Source: DASSJM01 sp049587975 (GTDB taxonomy: Bacteria; Actinomycetota; UBA4738; HRBIN12). Taken from it: a stretch of 27,220 nt of DNA. Of the stretch, positions 13,366 to 19,943 are shown in pieces (the first letter of the stretch is position 1; each line of letters starts with the position of its first letter). Under the pieces are notes generated by a model that saw only the letters and a program-made list of their open reading frames with translations, did no database searches and had not been told where the DNA came from. The translations under genes and the position numbers were made by a program. Location: assembly GCA_049587975.1 (NCBI GenBank), contig JBAVEY010000248.1, positions 1 through 27,220 on the forward strand. The letters run 5' to 3'.

Positions 13366-14894
13366 CAGGATCCTCCTCTGCGGAACAGACCCCTCCGCCG
13401 CTTCCTGCCTCCGGAGTCGATCGACCCTCTCGGTCCGAGCTGCATCTCGTCCTCTCGTTCAGGCTGGGTCTGATCGCCGTTCATCTCGACGACCGACGGG
13501 CCCTGCGATCTCGATGGCTCATCGAGGGTCACCCCCACCTCGGGGCCACGCTCGTCCTCGTCGACCTCATCCCCGACGAACCCGTGCGGCCGAGTCGCCG
13601 GCGCAGCATCGCCGTCGGCTTCACGCTCACCCCGGTCGTCCTCGAGGGCCGGTCCGAGGTCGGGCTCCGGTCGACCGGTATCGTGACCCCTCGCGTCGGG
13701 TTCCTCTGCAGGATGAGTCGTCGCGGGCTCGGGTCCTCCGGGGGGGGTGGTCTCGGCCTCACCCTCGAGCTCCGGCTGTGGGGCCTCCACCTCCCGGTCC
13801 GGGTCCTGCTCGGTGTGTGCGACGTCCTCGCCGGTGCCGATCCGATCACCCGGCCCGACCAGCGGCCGCGGGGCTCGGGTGGGTTGCGGCTCGGCGGCAG
13901 GGACCACCACGCTCGGCACGTCGTCGATGTTCGGGAGCGGTCGCTCATCCGGGAGACGGGCGGCGACCTCTCGGGCGAGGTCCCGATAGCTCTGGGCACC
14001 CTTCGAATGCGGGTCGTAGACGGTGATGGGCTGTCCGAACCCTGGCGCCTCCGAGAGCCGCACGGTCCGAGGGATGATGGTCTGGTAGACGCGATCCCCG
14101 AAGTACCGCCGGACCTCCGCCACGACCTGCTCCGACAGCTTGGTCCGGGGGTCGAACATGGTCATCACGATGCCGGTCAGGCGTAGTCCCGTGTTGACGT
14201 TCTGCTGCACGAGCCGAACGTTGCGCAGGAGCTGTCCCAACCCCTCGAGCGCGTAGTACTCGCATTGGATCGGGACGAGGAGCTCCTCCGCGGCCGCCAG
14301 CGCGTTCACGGTGAGCAGTCCGAGTGAGGGCGGACAGTCCAGGAACACGAAGTCATACGCGTCCTGCCTGAGCGGCTCGATCGCCCGCTTGAGCCGCAGC
14401 TCGCGCGAGAACTGGCTCACCAGCTCGATCTCGGCCCCGGCGAGGTCGATGGTGGAGGGGACCGCGAACAGGTTCTCGATCGGTGTGGGGACCACCGCCC
14501 CCTCGATCGGCGCCTCGTCCGCGAGCACGTCGTACACGGTGACGTCGCGCTCCTCGTGACGGATGCCCAGCCCCGTCGAGGCGTTGCCCTGTGGGTCCAG
14601 GTCCACCACCAGCACTCGGTGACCGAGCTCCGCGAGGGACGCCCCGAGGCTGACGGCGGTGGTGCTCTTGCCGACGCCCCCTTTCTGGTTCGCCACCGCG
14701 ATGATCCTCGCCCGGCGAGGGCCGGCCGAACCCGCGCCCGCGATCTCCGGCGCGCTCTTCCGCCGACTGCGGGACGCCTTCGAAGGACCTTGCGCGGCAG
14801 TCGTTGGCGCCCCGGAAGCCTTGCTTGCTCGTTCGGACGCTGGCTTCGGCTCGGAGGACGAACTGGCTGCCCGGGTAGGAGTGGGCTTCGTCAC
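13365..14894 (-). CDS. parA: ParA/Soj chromosome-partitioning ATPase with long N- and C-terminal extensions
   Basis: A 509-aa protein, against ~260-330 aa for usual ParA. The ATPase core spans ~62-318: deviant Walker A in IAVANQKGGVGKSTTAVSLG (Lys71), VLVVDLDPQGNAST, Walker B DFVFLDCPPSLGLLTVNALA, and TVRLSEAPGFGQPITVYDPH. It is preceded by a ~60-residue Ser/Ala/Lys-rich segment. It is followed by ~190 residues of Pro/Glu/Asp-rich disordered sequence ending in the basic patch GGRKRRRGLFRRGGS. The extension keeps the same frame and GC-rich third positions, so it is not obviously a frameshift artefact. The start is GTG 14894, in a GTGA overlap with the rsmG stop. ParA drives origin segregation with ParB. 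The tail could bind membrane, nucleoid or a polar partner; that part is inference. Confidence 0.96.
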   Translation of the reverse strand: MTKPTPTRAASSSSEPKPASERASKASGAPTTAAQGPSKASRSRRKSAPEIAGAGSAGPRRARIIAVANQKGGVGKSTTAVSLGASLAELGHRVLVVDLDPQGNASTGLGIRHEERDVTVYDVLADEAPIEGAVVPTPIENLFAVPSTIDLAGAEIELVSQFSRELRLKRAIEPLRQDAYDFVFLDCPPSLGLLTVNALAAAEELLVPIQCEYYALEGLGQLLRNVRLVQQNVNTGLRLTGIVMTMFDPRTKLSEQVVAEVRRYFGDRVYQTIIPRTVRLSEAPGFGQPITVYDPHSKGAQSYRDLAREVAARLPDERPLPNIDDVPSVVVPAAEPQPTRAPRPLVGPGDRIGTGEDVAHTEQDPDREVEAPQPELEGEAETTPPGGPEPATTHPAEEPDARGHDTGRPEPDLGPALEDDRGEREADGDAAPATRPHGFVGDEVDEDERGPEVGVTLDEPSRSQGPSVVEMNGDQTQPEREDEMQLGPRGSIDSGGRKRRRGLFRRGGS

Positions 14895-15499
14895 TGGCGA
14901 GTCATGATAACCAGCGAACCCGCTCTTTCAAGCACGGGCGTGCGTACGACCGCTTCGAGGTCGGCCCCGGGCGGGATCTGCGGCTCCCCGGCGCCAGCGC
15001 CCGCGAAGTAGACGAGACGCCCACCCGGGCGAAGGATGACGCGCGCCACGGCCCACGCTTGCGGCAGCGGGGCGAACGCTCGCGCGAGACAGCCGTCGAC
15101 CTGCCGGCTCATCTCCTCGACGGGGCCCGCAACCACCTCGGCGTTGCGCACCCCGAGCTGCTGGATCACGAGCTCCAGGAGGGCCGCTCGCCTCTCGCGT
15201 CGTTCACCGAGCAGCACTCGGACGTCCGGCAGAGCGATCGCCACGACGACCCCCGGCAACCCCGCTCCCGAACCGAGGTCGCACACGATCGCCTCGTGCG
15301 CGACGAAGGGGGCCGCGCGCAGGGAATCGAGGATGTGACGATCTCGGATCCGCTCCGAATCCGCTCGGGCGACCGCTCCGAGCGGCACCGCCTTGGTCAC
15401 CAGGAGCTGCTCGTATGCGAGGAGCCGGGCTGCCTGCGTGAGATCCAACTCGACCCCCAGCTCCCTCGCCTGGAGCCGAATGGCCTCCGGGTCGCTCAT
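14891..15499 (-). CDS. rsmG: 16S rRNA (guanine527-N7)-methyltransferase RsmG
   Basis: A 202-aa SAM-dependent methyltransferase (GidB) that modifies G527 in the 530 loop of 16S rRNA; loss gives low-level streptomycin resistance in other bacteria. The sequence shows LLAYEQLLVTKAVPLGAVA, RIRDRHILDSLRAAPFV, SAM motif I VCDLGSGAGLPGVVVAIALP, then LLGERRERRAALLELVIQQL and CLARAFAPLPQAWAVARVIL. The ATG at 15499 (MSDPEAIRLQ) is preferred over an upstream ATG at 15583, which would run through parS and into jag. No strong Shine-Dalgarno precedes it. Its stop overlaps the parA GTG. The 40-bp gap to jag contains parS, so ParB bound there could affect expression. Confidence 0.95.
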   Translation of the reverse strand: MSDPEAIRLQARELGVELDLTQAARLLAYEQLLVTKAVPLGAVARADSERIRDRHILDSLRAAPFVAHEAIVCDLGSGAGLPGVVVAIALPDVRVLLGERRERRAALLELVIQQLGVRNAEVVAGPVEEMSRQVDGCLARAFAPLPQAWAVARVILRPGGRLVYFAGAGAGEPQIPPGADLEAVVRTPVLERAGSLVIMTRQ

Positions 15500-15502
15500 C
15501 GA

Positions 15503-15518
15503 TGTTTCACGTGAAACG
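15503..15518. promoter_or_regulatory. parS: parS centromere site
   Basis: TGTTTCACGTGAAACG matches the conserved bacterial parS TGTTTCACGTGAAACA at 15 of 16 positions, with the palindromic core intact. It lies 4 bp upstream of the rsmG ATG, between jag and rsmG, and about 4.4 kb from the candidate origin unwinding element. This is the nucleation site for ParB encoded nearby. I saw no other copy in the window. Confidence 0.93.
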
Positions 15519-15539
15519 ACACCTTGAGGGCGGAGGCCC

Positions 15540-16208
15540 CTAGCGGGACCGTCGGATGACGACGCGCCGCTCGGCGCCCTCACCCTCGCTCGAGCTCTCG
15601 ACGCCGTCCACCTCGGCCGCCGCCGTGTGGACCATCTTCCTGAGGAACGGATTCATCGGCTCGAGCGTCTCCGACCGACCGGTCCGTACGACCCGGTTCG
15701 CGATCTCGCGCACCCGAGCAAAGAGACGTTCGATCTGTCGCTTGCGGTAGTCCTCGATGTCGACCACGACGCGGGCCGGTAGGCCGGTCCGCCGTCCGAT
15801 CACGACCCGGGTGAGCTCCTGGATCGCCTCGAGCGTCTGCCCGTGGCGCCCGATCAACAGGCCCATGTCCTCGTCGTCCGGTTCGGGGCCGATCACGTCG
15901 ACGTACATGGTGCCGTCCTCGAGTGCGGGCTCGACGGTGGCCGCGATGCCCATCCGTTCCAGCATGCCCTCCAGGAACTCGGCGGCGATCTCGGCCTGGT
16001 CCTCGAGATCGTCGTCGGAGACGTCGCCGCCGGGCCTGGCGCGAGCGCGGACGACCACGATCGCTTCTTGGGCACCCACCCCGAACACTCCCGAGCGAGG
16101 CTCCTGGACGACCTCGACGTCGGCCTCCTGTTCGCTCAGGCCGAGCTCGCCGAGGGCGGCCTCCAGGGCCTCCTCAACGCTTGGGGCGCTTCTTCGGATC
16201 TCCTCCAC
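15540..16208 (-). CDS. jag: Jag/KhpB RNA-binding protein (SpoIIIJ-associated)
   Basis: A 222-aa protein with the three-part Jag layout. The Jag_N domain is at ~1-55 (SVEEALEAALGELGLSEQEA then VVQEPRSGVFGVGAQEAIVV). A KH domain includes GLLIGRHGQTLEAIQELTRV (~125-144). The C-terminal R3H domain shows DYRKRQIERLFARVREIANR and PFLRKMVHTAAAEVDGV. KhpB-type proteins bind RNA and influence cell elongation; the gene is conserved beside yidC. GTG 16208 is taken as start because GGAGG lies 8 nt upstream and Jag_N begins at once. This puts the first 35 bp inside the end of yidC, a longer overlap than at the other junctions. Longer open sequence upstream is the shadow of the yidC tail. Confidence 0.93.
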   Translation of the reverse strand: MEEIRRSAPSVEEALEAALGELGLSEQEADVEVVQEPRSGVFGVGAQEAIVVVRARARPGGDVSDDDLEDQAEIAAEFLEGMLERMGIAATVEPALEDGTMYVDVIGPEPDDEDMGLLIGRHGQTLEAIQELTRVVIGRRTGLPARVVVDIEDYRKRQIERLFARVREIANRVVRTGRSETLEPMNPFLRKMVHTAAAEVDGVESSSEGEGAERRVVIRRSR

Positions 16209-17328
16209 TTCCGTTGCCTCCGGGCCCTGGCTCCTCCGGGTTCGACCCCGGCTTGGGGTTGGTCCCCTTGGGGTTGGACCGACCCTTCGGCGAGGGTCCT
16301 GGCTTAGGACCGGGCTTCTTGGTACCCGGCTTCGGCGTCCCACCCCCCCGCTGCTGCCGCTGCTGCTCCGCGCGTTCCATCATCGAGGCCATGAAGCCCT
16401 TCTTCTCCGCCTTCTGCGGCTTCGACTTGGCGTTCTCGGCGAGCTGCTCGGCGGTCGGGCGGCTTTTCAGCATGAAGTACTGCTGACCGATCTGCCAGCC
16501 GTTCGAGGTCGTCCAGTACAGGACCAGCCCGGCCGGGAAGAAGACGCCGAAGACGCCGAACATGATCGGCATCACCTTGAGGAGGGCCTGTTGCTGGGAC
16601 GAAGCCCCTGGAGGGCTCGCCTTCTGCATCTGCCGCTGCTGATAAAACGTGGTCCCGAACATCAGCACCGCGAAGATGTAGTACGGGATCCGATCCACGA
16701 CCTGGCTCCCGCAGTTGACCGGATACTCAAGCGTCTGGCCGGTCGTGCTCTTGGCCGCGAGCGTGGCATCCGGATTCCCCGCGTGAACCGCAGAACAGAG
16801 CAGGTTCATCCCGATGAAGGACGTCCCCGACGTGGGGCCGGGCAGGTCGAGCGCATCGATCTGCGCCTGCGTCGTGATCGGCTCCCCGTTGGGATCGCCC
16901 GGGGGCAGCGTCTCCGGGATCTGCTGTGAGACGGCCGCGTACAACTGGCTGTCGGTCGGCACATGGATGGGGTGCTGCGGCCAGCGCAGCACCGAGTACA
17001 TCGCGATCAGGATGGGGAACTGCAGGAGCACGGGCCAACACCCGGAGAAGGGGTTGACCCCGTACTCCTTGTAGAGCTTCATGATCTCTTCCTGCTGACG
17101 CTGCTTGTTGCCCTTGTACTTCTGCTGGATCTGCTTGATCCTCGGCTGCACGATCTGCATGTGCTGCATCGACCGGACCTGCTTGATGCCCAGGGGCAGC
17201 AACACCAGGCGGATCGACACCGTGAGAAGGATGATCGTGACGCCGTAGTTCGGGATGAAGTCGTAGATCTGCGCGACCACCCATCCGAGGGCGTTGAGCA
17301 GCGCCTGCCACGGGGCGAGCGCGATCAT
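16174..17328 (-). CDS. yidC: Membrane protein insertase YidC
   Basis: A 384-aa Oxa1/YidC insertase. It has an N-terminal helix (MIALAPWQALLNALGWVVAQ), then YGVTIILLTVSIRLVLLPLG with the conserved hydrophilic-groove arginine. The coiled cytoplasmic hairpin IKQIQQKYKGNKQRQQEEIM precedes NPFSGCWPVLLQFPILIAMY. A ~90-residue external loop with two cysteines (NLLCSAV and NCGSQ) leads to the last helices (YYIFAVLMFGTTFY and VFFPAGLVLYWTTSNGW). The tail from ~325 is unusually rich in Pro, Gly and Lys (repeated PKPG/GPKPG) and ends KKRPKR, suiting ribosome binding. There is no lipobox. It is coupled to yidD by an ATGA overlap and inserts membrane proteins alone or with SecYEG. Confidence 0.96.
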   Translation of the reverse strand: MIALAPWQALLNALGWVVAQIYDFIPNYGVTIILLTVSIRLVLLPLGIKQVRSMQHMQIVQPRIKQIQQKYKGNKQRQQEEIMKLYKEYGVNPFSGCWPVLLQFPILIAMYSVLRWPQHPIHVPTDSQLYAAVSQQIPETLPPGDPNGEPITTQAQIDALDLPGPTSGTSFIGMNLLCSAVHAGNPDATLAAKSTTGQTLEYPVNCGSQVVDRIPYYIFAVLMFGTTFYQQRQMQKASPPGASSQQQALLKVMPIMFGVFGVFFPAGLVLYWTTSNGWQIGQQYFMLKSRPTAEQLAENAKSKPQKAEKKGFMASMMERAEQQRQQRGGGTPKPGTKKPGPKPGPSPKGRSNPKGTNPKPGSNPEEPGPGGNGSGGDPKKRPKR

Positions 17329-17630
17329 CGGTCGAGCTCCGGATGTATGACAGCGTCATACGATTGACGCGTCCGGGTCGGCGGGACCGGATCGAACCCA
17401 CCCCGGGTGAACGGGCCGCACCTGGCGATCCTCCACACCGTCAATGCCGACCCTCGCAGCGCCCCGTGTGCCCGGATCGCCGCCTCCGCGTAGTGCGAGC
17501 AACTCGGGTAGAAGCGGCATTGGCCGCCGAGCCAGCCGGACAGGGTCACGCGGTACAGGCGGATCAGACCCACCAACGCCAGCCGGGCCGGCGCGCCGAG
17601 CATCCACGCGATTCGGCGGGCCCGGTTCAC
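17325..17630 (-). CDS. yidD: Membrane protein insertion efficiency factor YidD
   Basis: A 101-aa protein with the complete YidD signature: LIRLYRVTLSGWLGGQCRFY, PSCSHYAEAAIRAHGALRGS, then WRIARCGPFTRGGFDPVP. The three conserved cysteines are all present. The N-terminus is short, basic and amphipathic, consistent with peripheral membrane attachment. Start GTG 17630 overlaps the rnpA stop (GTGA), and its TGA overlaps the yidC ATG (ATGA). YidD aids YidC-dependent insertion, matching the gene order. Confidence 0.96.
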   Translation of the reverse strand: MNRARRIAWMLGAPARLALVGLIRLYRVTLSGWLGGQCRFYPSCSHYAEAAIRAHGALRGSALTVWRIARCGPFTRGGFDPVPPTRTRQSYDAVIHPELDR

Positions 17631-17935
17631 CTGCGGATCACCTGCGCGCGCGAGAGCACGTCCTCAACCTCCGCCACCAGTTCCTGCGTCCGGGCGCCGA
17701 CGATCGCGGTCCTGGCGACCACGACGACGTCGTATCCATCCTCGACCTTGTCCGCGATCTCGCGCCACGCGGCCCGCAGGATGCGCCGGGCCCGGTTGCG
17801 GAGCACCGCGCCACCGATCCGCCGGCCGGCGACGAAGGCCGCCGACCCGGTCCCGGGGGCGACAAACACTACCACCCGTTCTCCGTGAAATGCCTGGCCG
17901 GAAGCAAGGGTCCGCGCGATCAGCTCGCCGCTCGT
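17627..17935 (-). CDS. rnpA: Ribonuclease P protein component RnpA, probable ACG start
   Basis: A ~102-aa basic protein cofactor of RNase P, which matures tRNA 5' ends. The RNA-binding signature is visible: AAFVAGRRIGGAVLRNRARR then ILRAAWREI (usual RNxxKR...R), and the C-terminal strand YDVVVVARTAIVGARTQELV. The frame has no ATG, GTG or TTG between the region upstream of rpmH and the GTG pair in ERVVVFV, which would cut off helix 1. ACG 17935 lies exactly 5 nt after an AGGAG (17945-17941) that overlaps the rpmH stop, and gives a normal N-terminus (TSGELIARTLASGQAFHG). A CTG at 17923 is a second option. An ACG start is very rare, so a single-base sequence error from ATG is also possible. Confidence 0.85.
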   Translation of the reverse strand, partial: TSGELIARTLASGQAFHGERVVVFVAPGTGSAAFVAGRRIGGAVLRNRARRILRAAWREIADKVEDGYDVVVVARTAIVGARTQELVAEVEDVLSRAQVIRR

Positions 17936-17943
17936 CGCCGCTC

Positions 17944-18081
17944 CTACGCCGACAGGCGAGAACGGCCCTTCGCGCGGCGACGAGCCAGGATCGATCGCCC
18001 CGCGCGGGTCCGCATCCGGACGCGGAACCCGTGCTTGCGGTGTCGGCGGCGGTTGTTCGGTTGGTAGGTTCGCTTGGACAT
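17944..18081 (-). CDS. rpmH: 50S ribosomal protein L34
   Basis: A 45-aa, extremely basic ribosomal protein. It begins MSKRTYQPNNRRRHRKHGFR and continues VRMRTRAGRSILARRRAKGR, the near-invariant L34 sequence, ending SRLSA. The ATG at 18081 has GAGGAAG 5 nt upstream. The TAG stop forms part of the Shine-Dalgarno for rnpA 8 nt later. It is the first gene of the minus-strand rpmH-rnpA-yidD-yidC-jag-rsmG-parA-parB run and diverges from dnaA across a 272-bp spacer. Confidence 0.97.
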   Translation of the reverse strand: MSKRTYQPNNRRRHRKHGFRVRMRTRAGRSILARRRAKGRSRLSA

Positions 18082-18134
18082 CGGATCTTCCTCGTCGGTC
18101 GCGTGCGAGCGACAGTCCTTCGGGCGGTCCGCGC

Positions 18135-18140
18135 AGTATA
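18135..18140 (-). promoter_or_regulatory. -10 element of the rpmH operon
   Basis: TATACT on the minus strand is one base from the sigma-70/SigA consensus and would start transcription near 18128, giving a leader of about 47 nt before the rpmH ATG. No convincing -35 is visible. Confidence 0.5.
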
Positions 18141-18253
18141 GCGGAGCCTCGCCGTGGGGCCTGACGGTGTGTAACGCCCTCCCGTCCGGGTTGAAGGACG
18201 AGAAAGTGTGACAAGAGCCCCGGTCGCCGACCCGTTGGGGAAAACCGCGGTGC

Positions 18254-18259
18254 TATAGT
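18254..18259 (+). promoter_or_regulatory. -10 element of dnaA
   Basis: TATAGT lies about 95 nt before the dnaA ATG in the rpmH-dnaA spacer. There is no clear -35. The DnaA boxes at 18319-18351 are downstream of it, where bound DnaA could repress its own gene. Confidence 0.45.
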
Positions 18260-18318
18260 CCGGCGCGTTTCCCCGGGCGTCGGGCCTTCCCCACGAGACG
18301 TCGATCCTTCCCCCAAGG

Positions 18319-18351
18319 GTTTCCACAACTGTGGAAAGGCGCTGTGGATAG
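18319..18351. promoter_or_regulatory. DnaA-box cluster directly upstream of dnaA
   Basis: Three boxes end 3 bp before the dnaA ATG. Plus-strand GTTTCCACA (18319-18327) and minus-strand CTTTCCACA (18338-18330) form an 18-bp perfect inverted repeat with a 2-bp spacer (TTTCCACA / TGTGGAAA, 18320-18337). A third, CTATCCACA on the minus strand (18351-18343), matches the TTATCCACA consensus at 8 of 9 positions. The cluster probably takes part in autoregulation and may be the upstream half of a bipartite oriC. Confidence 0.7.
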
Positions 18352-18353
18352 CT

Positions 18354-19733
18354 ATGGCCATCGCATCGTTCGAGGAGGCCGCTGAGCGGACGTGGGCGCA
18401 CGTCGTCGAACGTGCGCACGAGGAACTCACCGAGAGCTCCTTCTCCATGTGGTTCGGCGGCGTTCGGGCCACCAGCTTGCACGACGGGGTCCTCGAGGTG
18501 ATCGCGCCGTCGGACTACGTCCGCGACTGGCTCGCCAAGCACTACGTCGGGCTCATCCAGGACGCGGCGGCGGAGGCGGTGGGGCTCCCGGTGACGATCG
18601 AGCTGGGATCAGCACCGATCGAAGAGGTTGCACCGCAACGCGAACCGGCCGATCCCCCCGAACGCAGGCCGGCGGGGGAGCGGGCGGCGTTGGGCGCGCC
18701 TGGCCTGCCGTTCCCCAACTACACGTTCGAGACCTTCGTCGCCGGTCCCTCGAACCGGTTCGCCCATGCGGCGGCCATGGCCGTCGCTGACACACCCCCG
18801 TCCAAGGCCTACAACCCCCTGTTCATCTACGGCGGGGTGGGGCTCGGCAAGACGCACCTGTTGGTCGCGATCGGTCATCAGATGTTCGGCCTGTCGCCGC
18901 GCCTGCGCGTGAAGTACGTGACGAGCGAGAGCTTTATGGCGGAGTTCATCAAGGCCGTCCGCGAGCGGCAGGGCTATCAGTTCGCCGCGCGGTACCGCGA
19001 CATCGACGTGCTGCTCGTCGACGACATCCAGTTCCTCGCCAAACGCGAGGAGACGCAGACCGAGTTCTTCCACACGTTCAACGCCCTGCACCAGAAGGAC
19101 CGGCAGATCGTGATCGCGTCCGACCGCCCGCCGCAGGAGCTCGGCATGGAGGAACGCCTCCAGTCGCGCTTCCGACTCGGCCTGTGCGTGGACGTGCAGC
19201 CACCGGATCTGGAGACACGGATCGCGATCCTGCAGCTCAAGGCCCAACGTGACGAGCTCCACGTCCCCGATGACGTGATCGAGTTCATCGCGGACACGTT
19301 CGACCAGAACATCCGGGAGCTCGAGGGAGCGCTCGTCCGCGTGGTGGCATGGGGCGACCTCACCGGGCAGCCGATCACCAGCGAGCTCGCGGAGCAGGCT
19401 CTCGAGGACCTGCTCCCGCAGGCCGAGGCGGAGATCCCACCCGACCTGATCCTCGAGGAGAGCGCCCGGTACTTCGGGTTGTCCGTCCAAGACCTGATCT
19501 CGCCGAACCGCTCGCGCCCGCTCACGACCGCCCGGCACGTCGCCATGTATCTGATGCGCGAATGCAGCGGGCAGTCCCTCGTCAAGATCGGGGAGACCTT
19601 CGGGGGCCGCGACCACACGACCGCCCGCCACGGGATCCTCAAGGTCGAGAAGGACATGCGGGCGCGGACCGCCACCTACCGCCAGGTCCAGGACCTCTCT
19701 CGCATCATCCGCGGCAGGGCTCGCGCCGGATGA
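18354..19733 (+). CDS. dnaA: Chromosomal replication initiator DnaA
   Basis: A 459-aa AAA+ initiator. Domain I spans ~1-85 (ESSFSMWFGGVRATSL). Domain II is a short Pro/Glu/Arg-rich linker (~86-115). Domain III has Walker A FIYGGVGLGKTHLLVAIGH (~158-176) and Walker B DVLLVDDIQFLAKREETQTE (~218-237), the latter running into the initiator-specific helix. It also has sensor I VIASDRPPQEL and the arginine-finger segment RLQSRFRLGLCVDVQPPDLE. Domain IV recognises DnaA boxes through GGRDHTTARHGILKVEKDM (~417-435), with His in place of the usual second-half VxHA. At 459 aa it is shorter than Mycobacterium or Streptomyces DnaA because of the small domain II. ATG 18354 fits the family start. No clear Shine-Dalgarno precedes it, only DnaA boxes. 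Confidence 0.98.
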   Translation: MAIASFEEAAERTWAHVVERAHEELTESSFSMWFGGVRATSLHDGVLEVIAPSDYVRDWLAKHYVGLIQDAAAEAVGLPVTIELGSAPIEEVAPQREPADPPERRPAGERAALGAPGLPFPNYTFETFVAGPSNRFAHAAAMAVADTPPSKAYNPLFIYGGVGLGKTHLLVAIGHQMFGLSPRLRVKYVTSESFMAEFIKAVRERQGYQFAARYRDIDVLLVDDIQFLAKREETQTEFFHTFNALHQKDRQIVIASDRPPQELGMEERLQSRFRLGLCVDVQPPDLETRIAILQLKAQRDELHVPDDVIEFIADTFDQNIRELEGALVRVVAWGDLTGQPITSELAEQALEDLLPQAEAEIPPDLILEESARYFGLSVQDLISPNRSRPLTTARHVAMYLMRECSGQSLVKIGETFGGRDHTTARHGILKVEKDMRARTATYRQVQDLSRIIRGRARAG

Positions 19734-19943
19734 TGGCCGGCGCACAACCTGTGCGGAACCCGGGAGGGGATGGGGATGGGAGCGCACCTCGGCCGGATGC
19801 GTGCACCGATTCCCCCAGTCGGTCCACATGTCGTACGGGCCCGCTACGCTCGGAGAACGGTGCGGTTTCCCCGTTTTCCACAGCCCCTACTACTACTGAG
19901 AGAGATATGAGATGCATCCAAGAAGCAGCGAGGGGGTGGACAC
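19734..19943. other. oriC: dnaA-dnaN spacer, candidate oriC
   Basis: This 210-bp gene-free spacer is the usual bacterial origin position. It holds a weak box core TCCACA (19823-19828) and a good box TTTTCCACA (19874-19882, 8 of 9 to TTATCCACA). A GC cluster GCCCC follows, then a CTA-triplet run (19887-19897) and a comparatively AT-rich purine stretch up to the dnaN ribosome binding site (GAGGGGGTGG). An inverted repeat GCACA/TGTGC (19742-19754) lies near the dnaA stop. Assignment rests on position and motifs; strand-skew analysis was not possible. Confidence 0.75.
19874..19897 (+). promoter_or_regulatory. DnaA box + GC cluster + DnaA-trio unwinding element
   Basis: TTTTCCACA (19874-19882) is followed by GCCCC and then TACTACTACT (19888-19897), that is, three CTA triplets whose complement reads TAG. 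This is the order reported for the Bacillus subtilis basal unwinding system, where DnaA-trios are repeats of 3'-GAT-5'. DnaA would extend from the box onto the trios to open the duplex here. Confidence 0.65.

Noticed and set aside
15500..15583. RsmG starting at the upstream ATG 15583
   Set aside because: It would overlap jag and translate through parS, adding 28 residues unlike the family; ATG 15499 gives the usual N-terminus.
18241..18318. Repeated TTCCCC motifs between the dnaA -10 and the DnaA boxes as extra DnaA boxes
   Set aside because: They lack the TCCACA core and are expected in such GC-rich sequence.
17944..18472. RnpA extended upstream through rpmH, as in the Thermus rpmH/rnpA overlap
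   Set aside because: The RnpA frame is open across rpmH, but no ATG, GTG or TTG occurs at or near the rpmH start, and the rpmH promoter lies inside the extension. The ACG start after AGGAG is simpler.
19742..19754. Inverted repeat GCACA/TGTGC just after dnaA as terminator or DnaA-box pair
   Set aside because: Only 5 bp per arm, no T-tract and poor match to the DnaA-box consensus.
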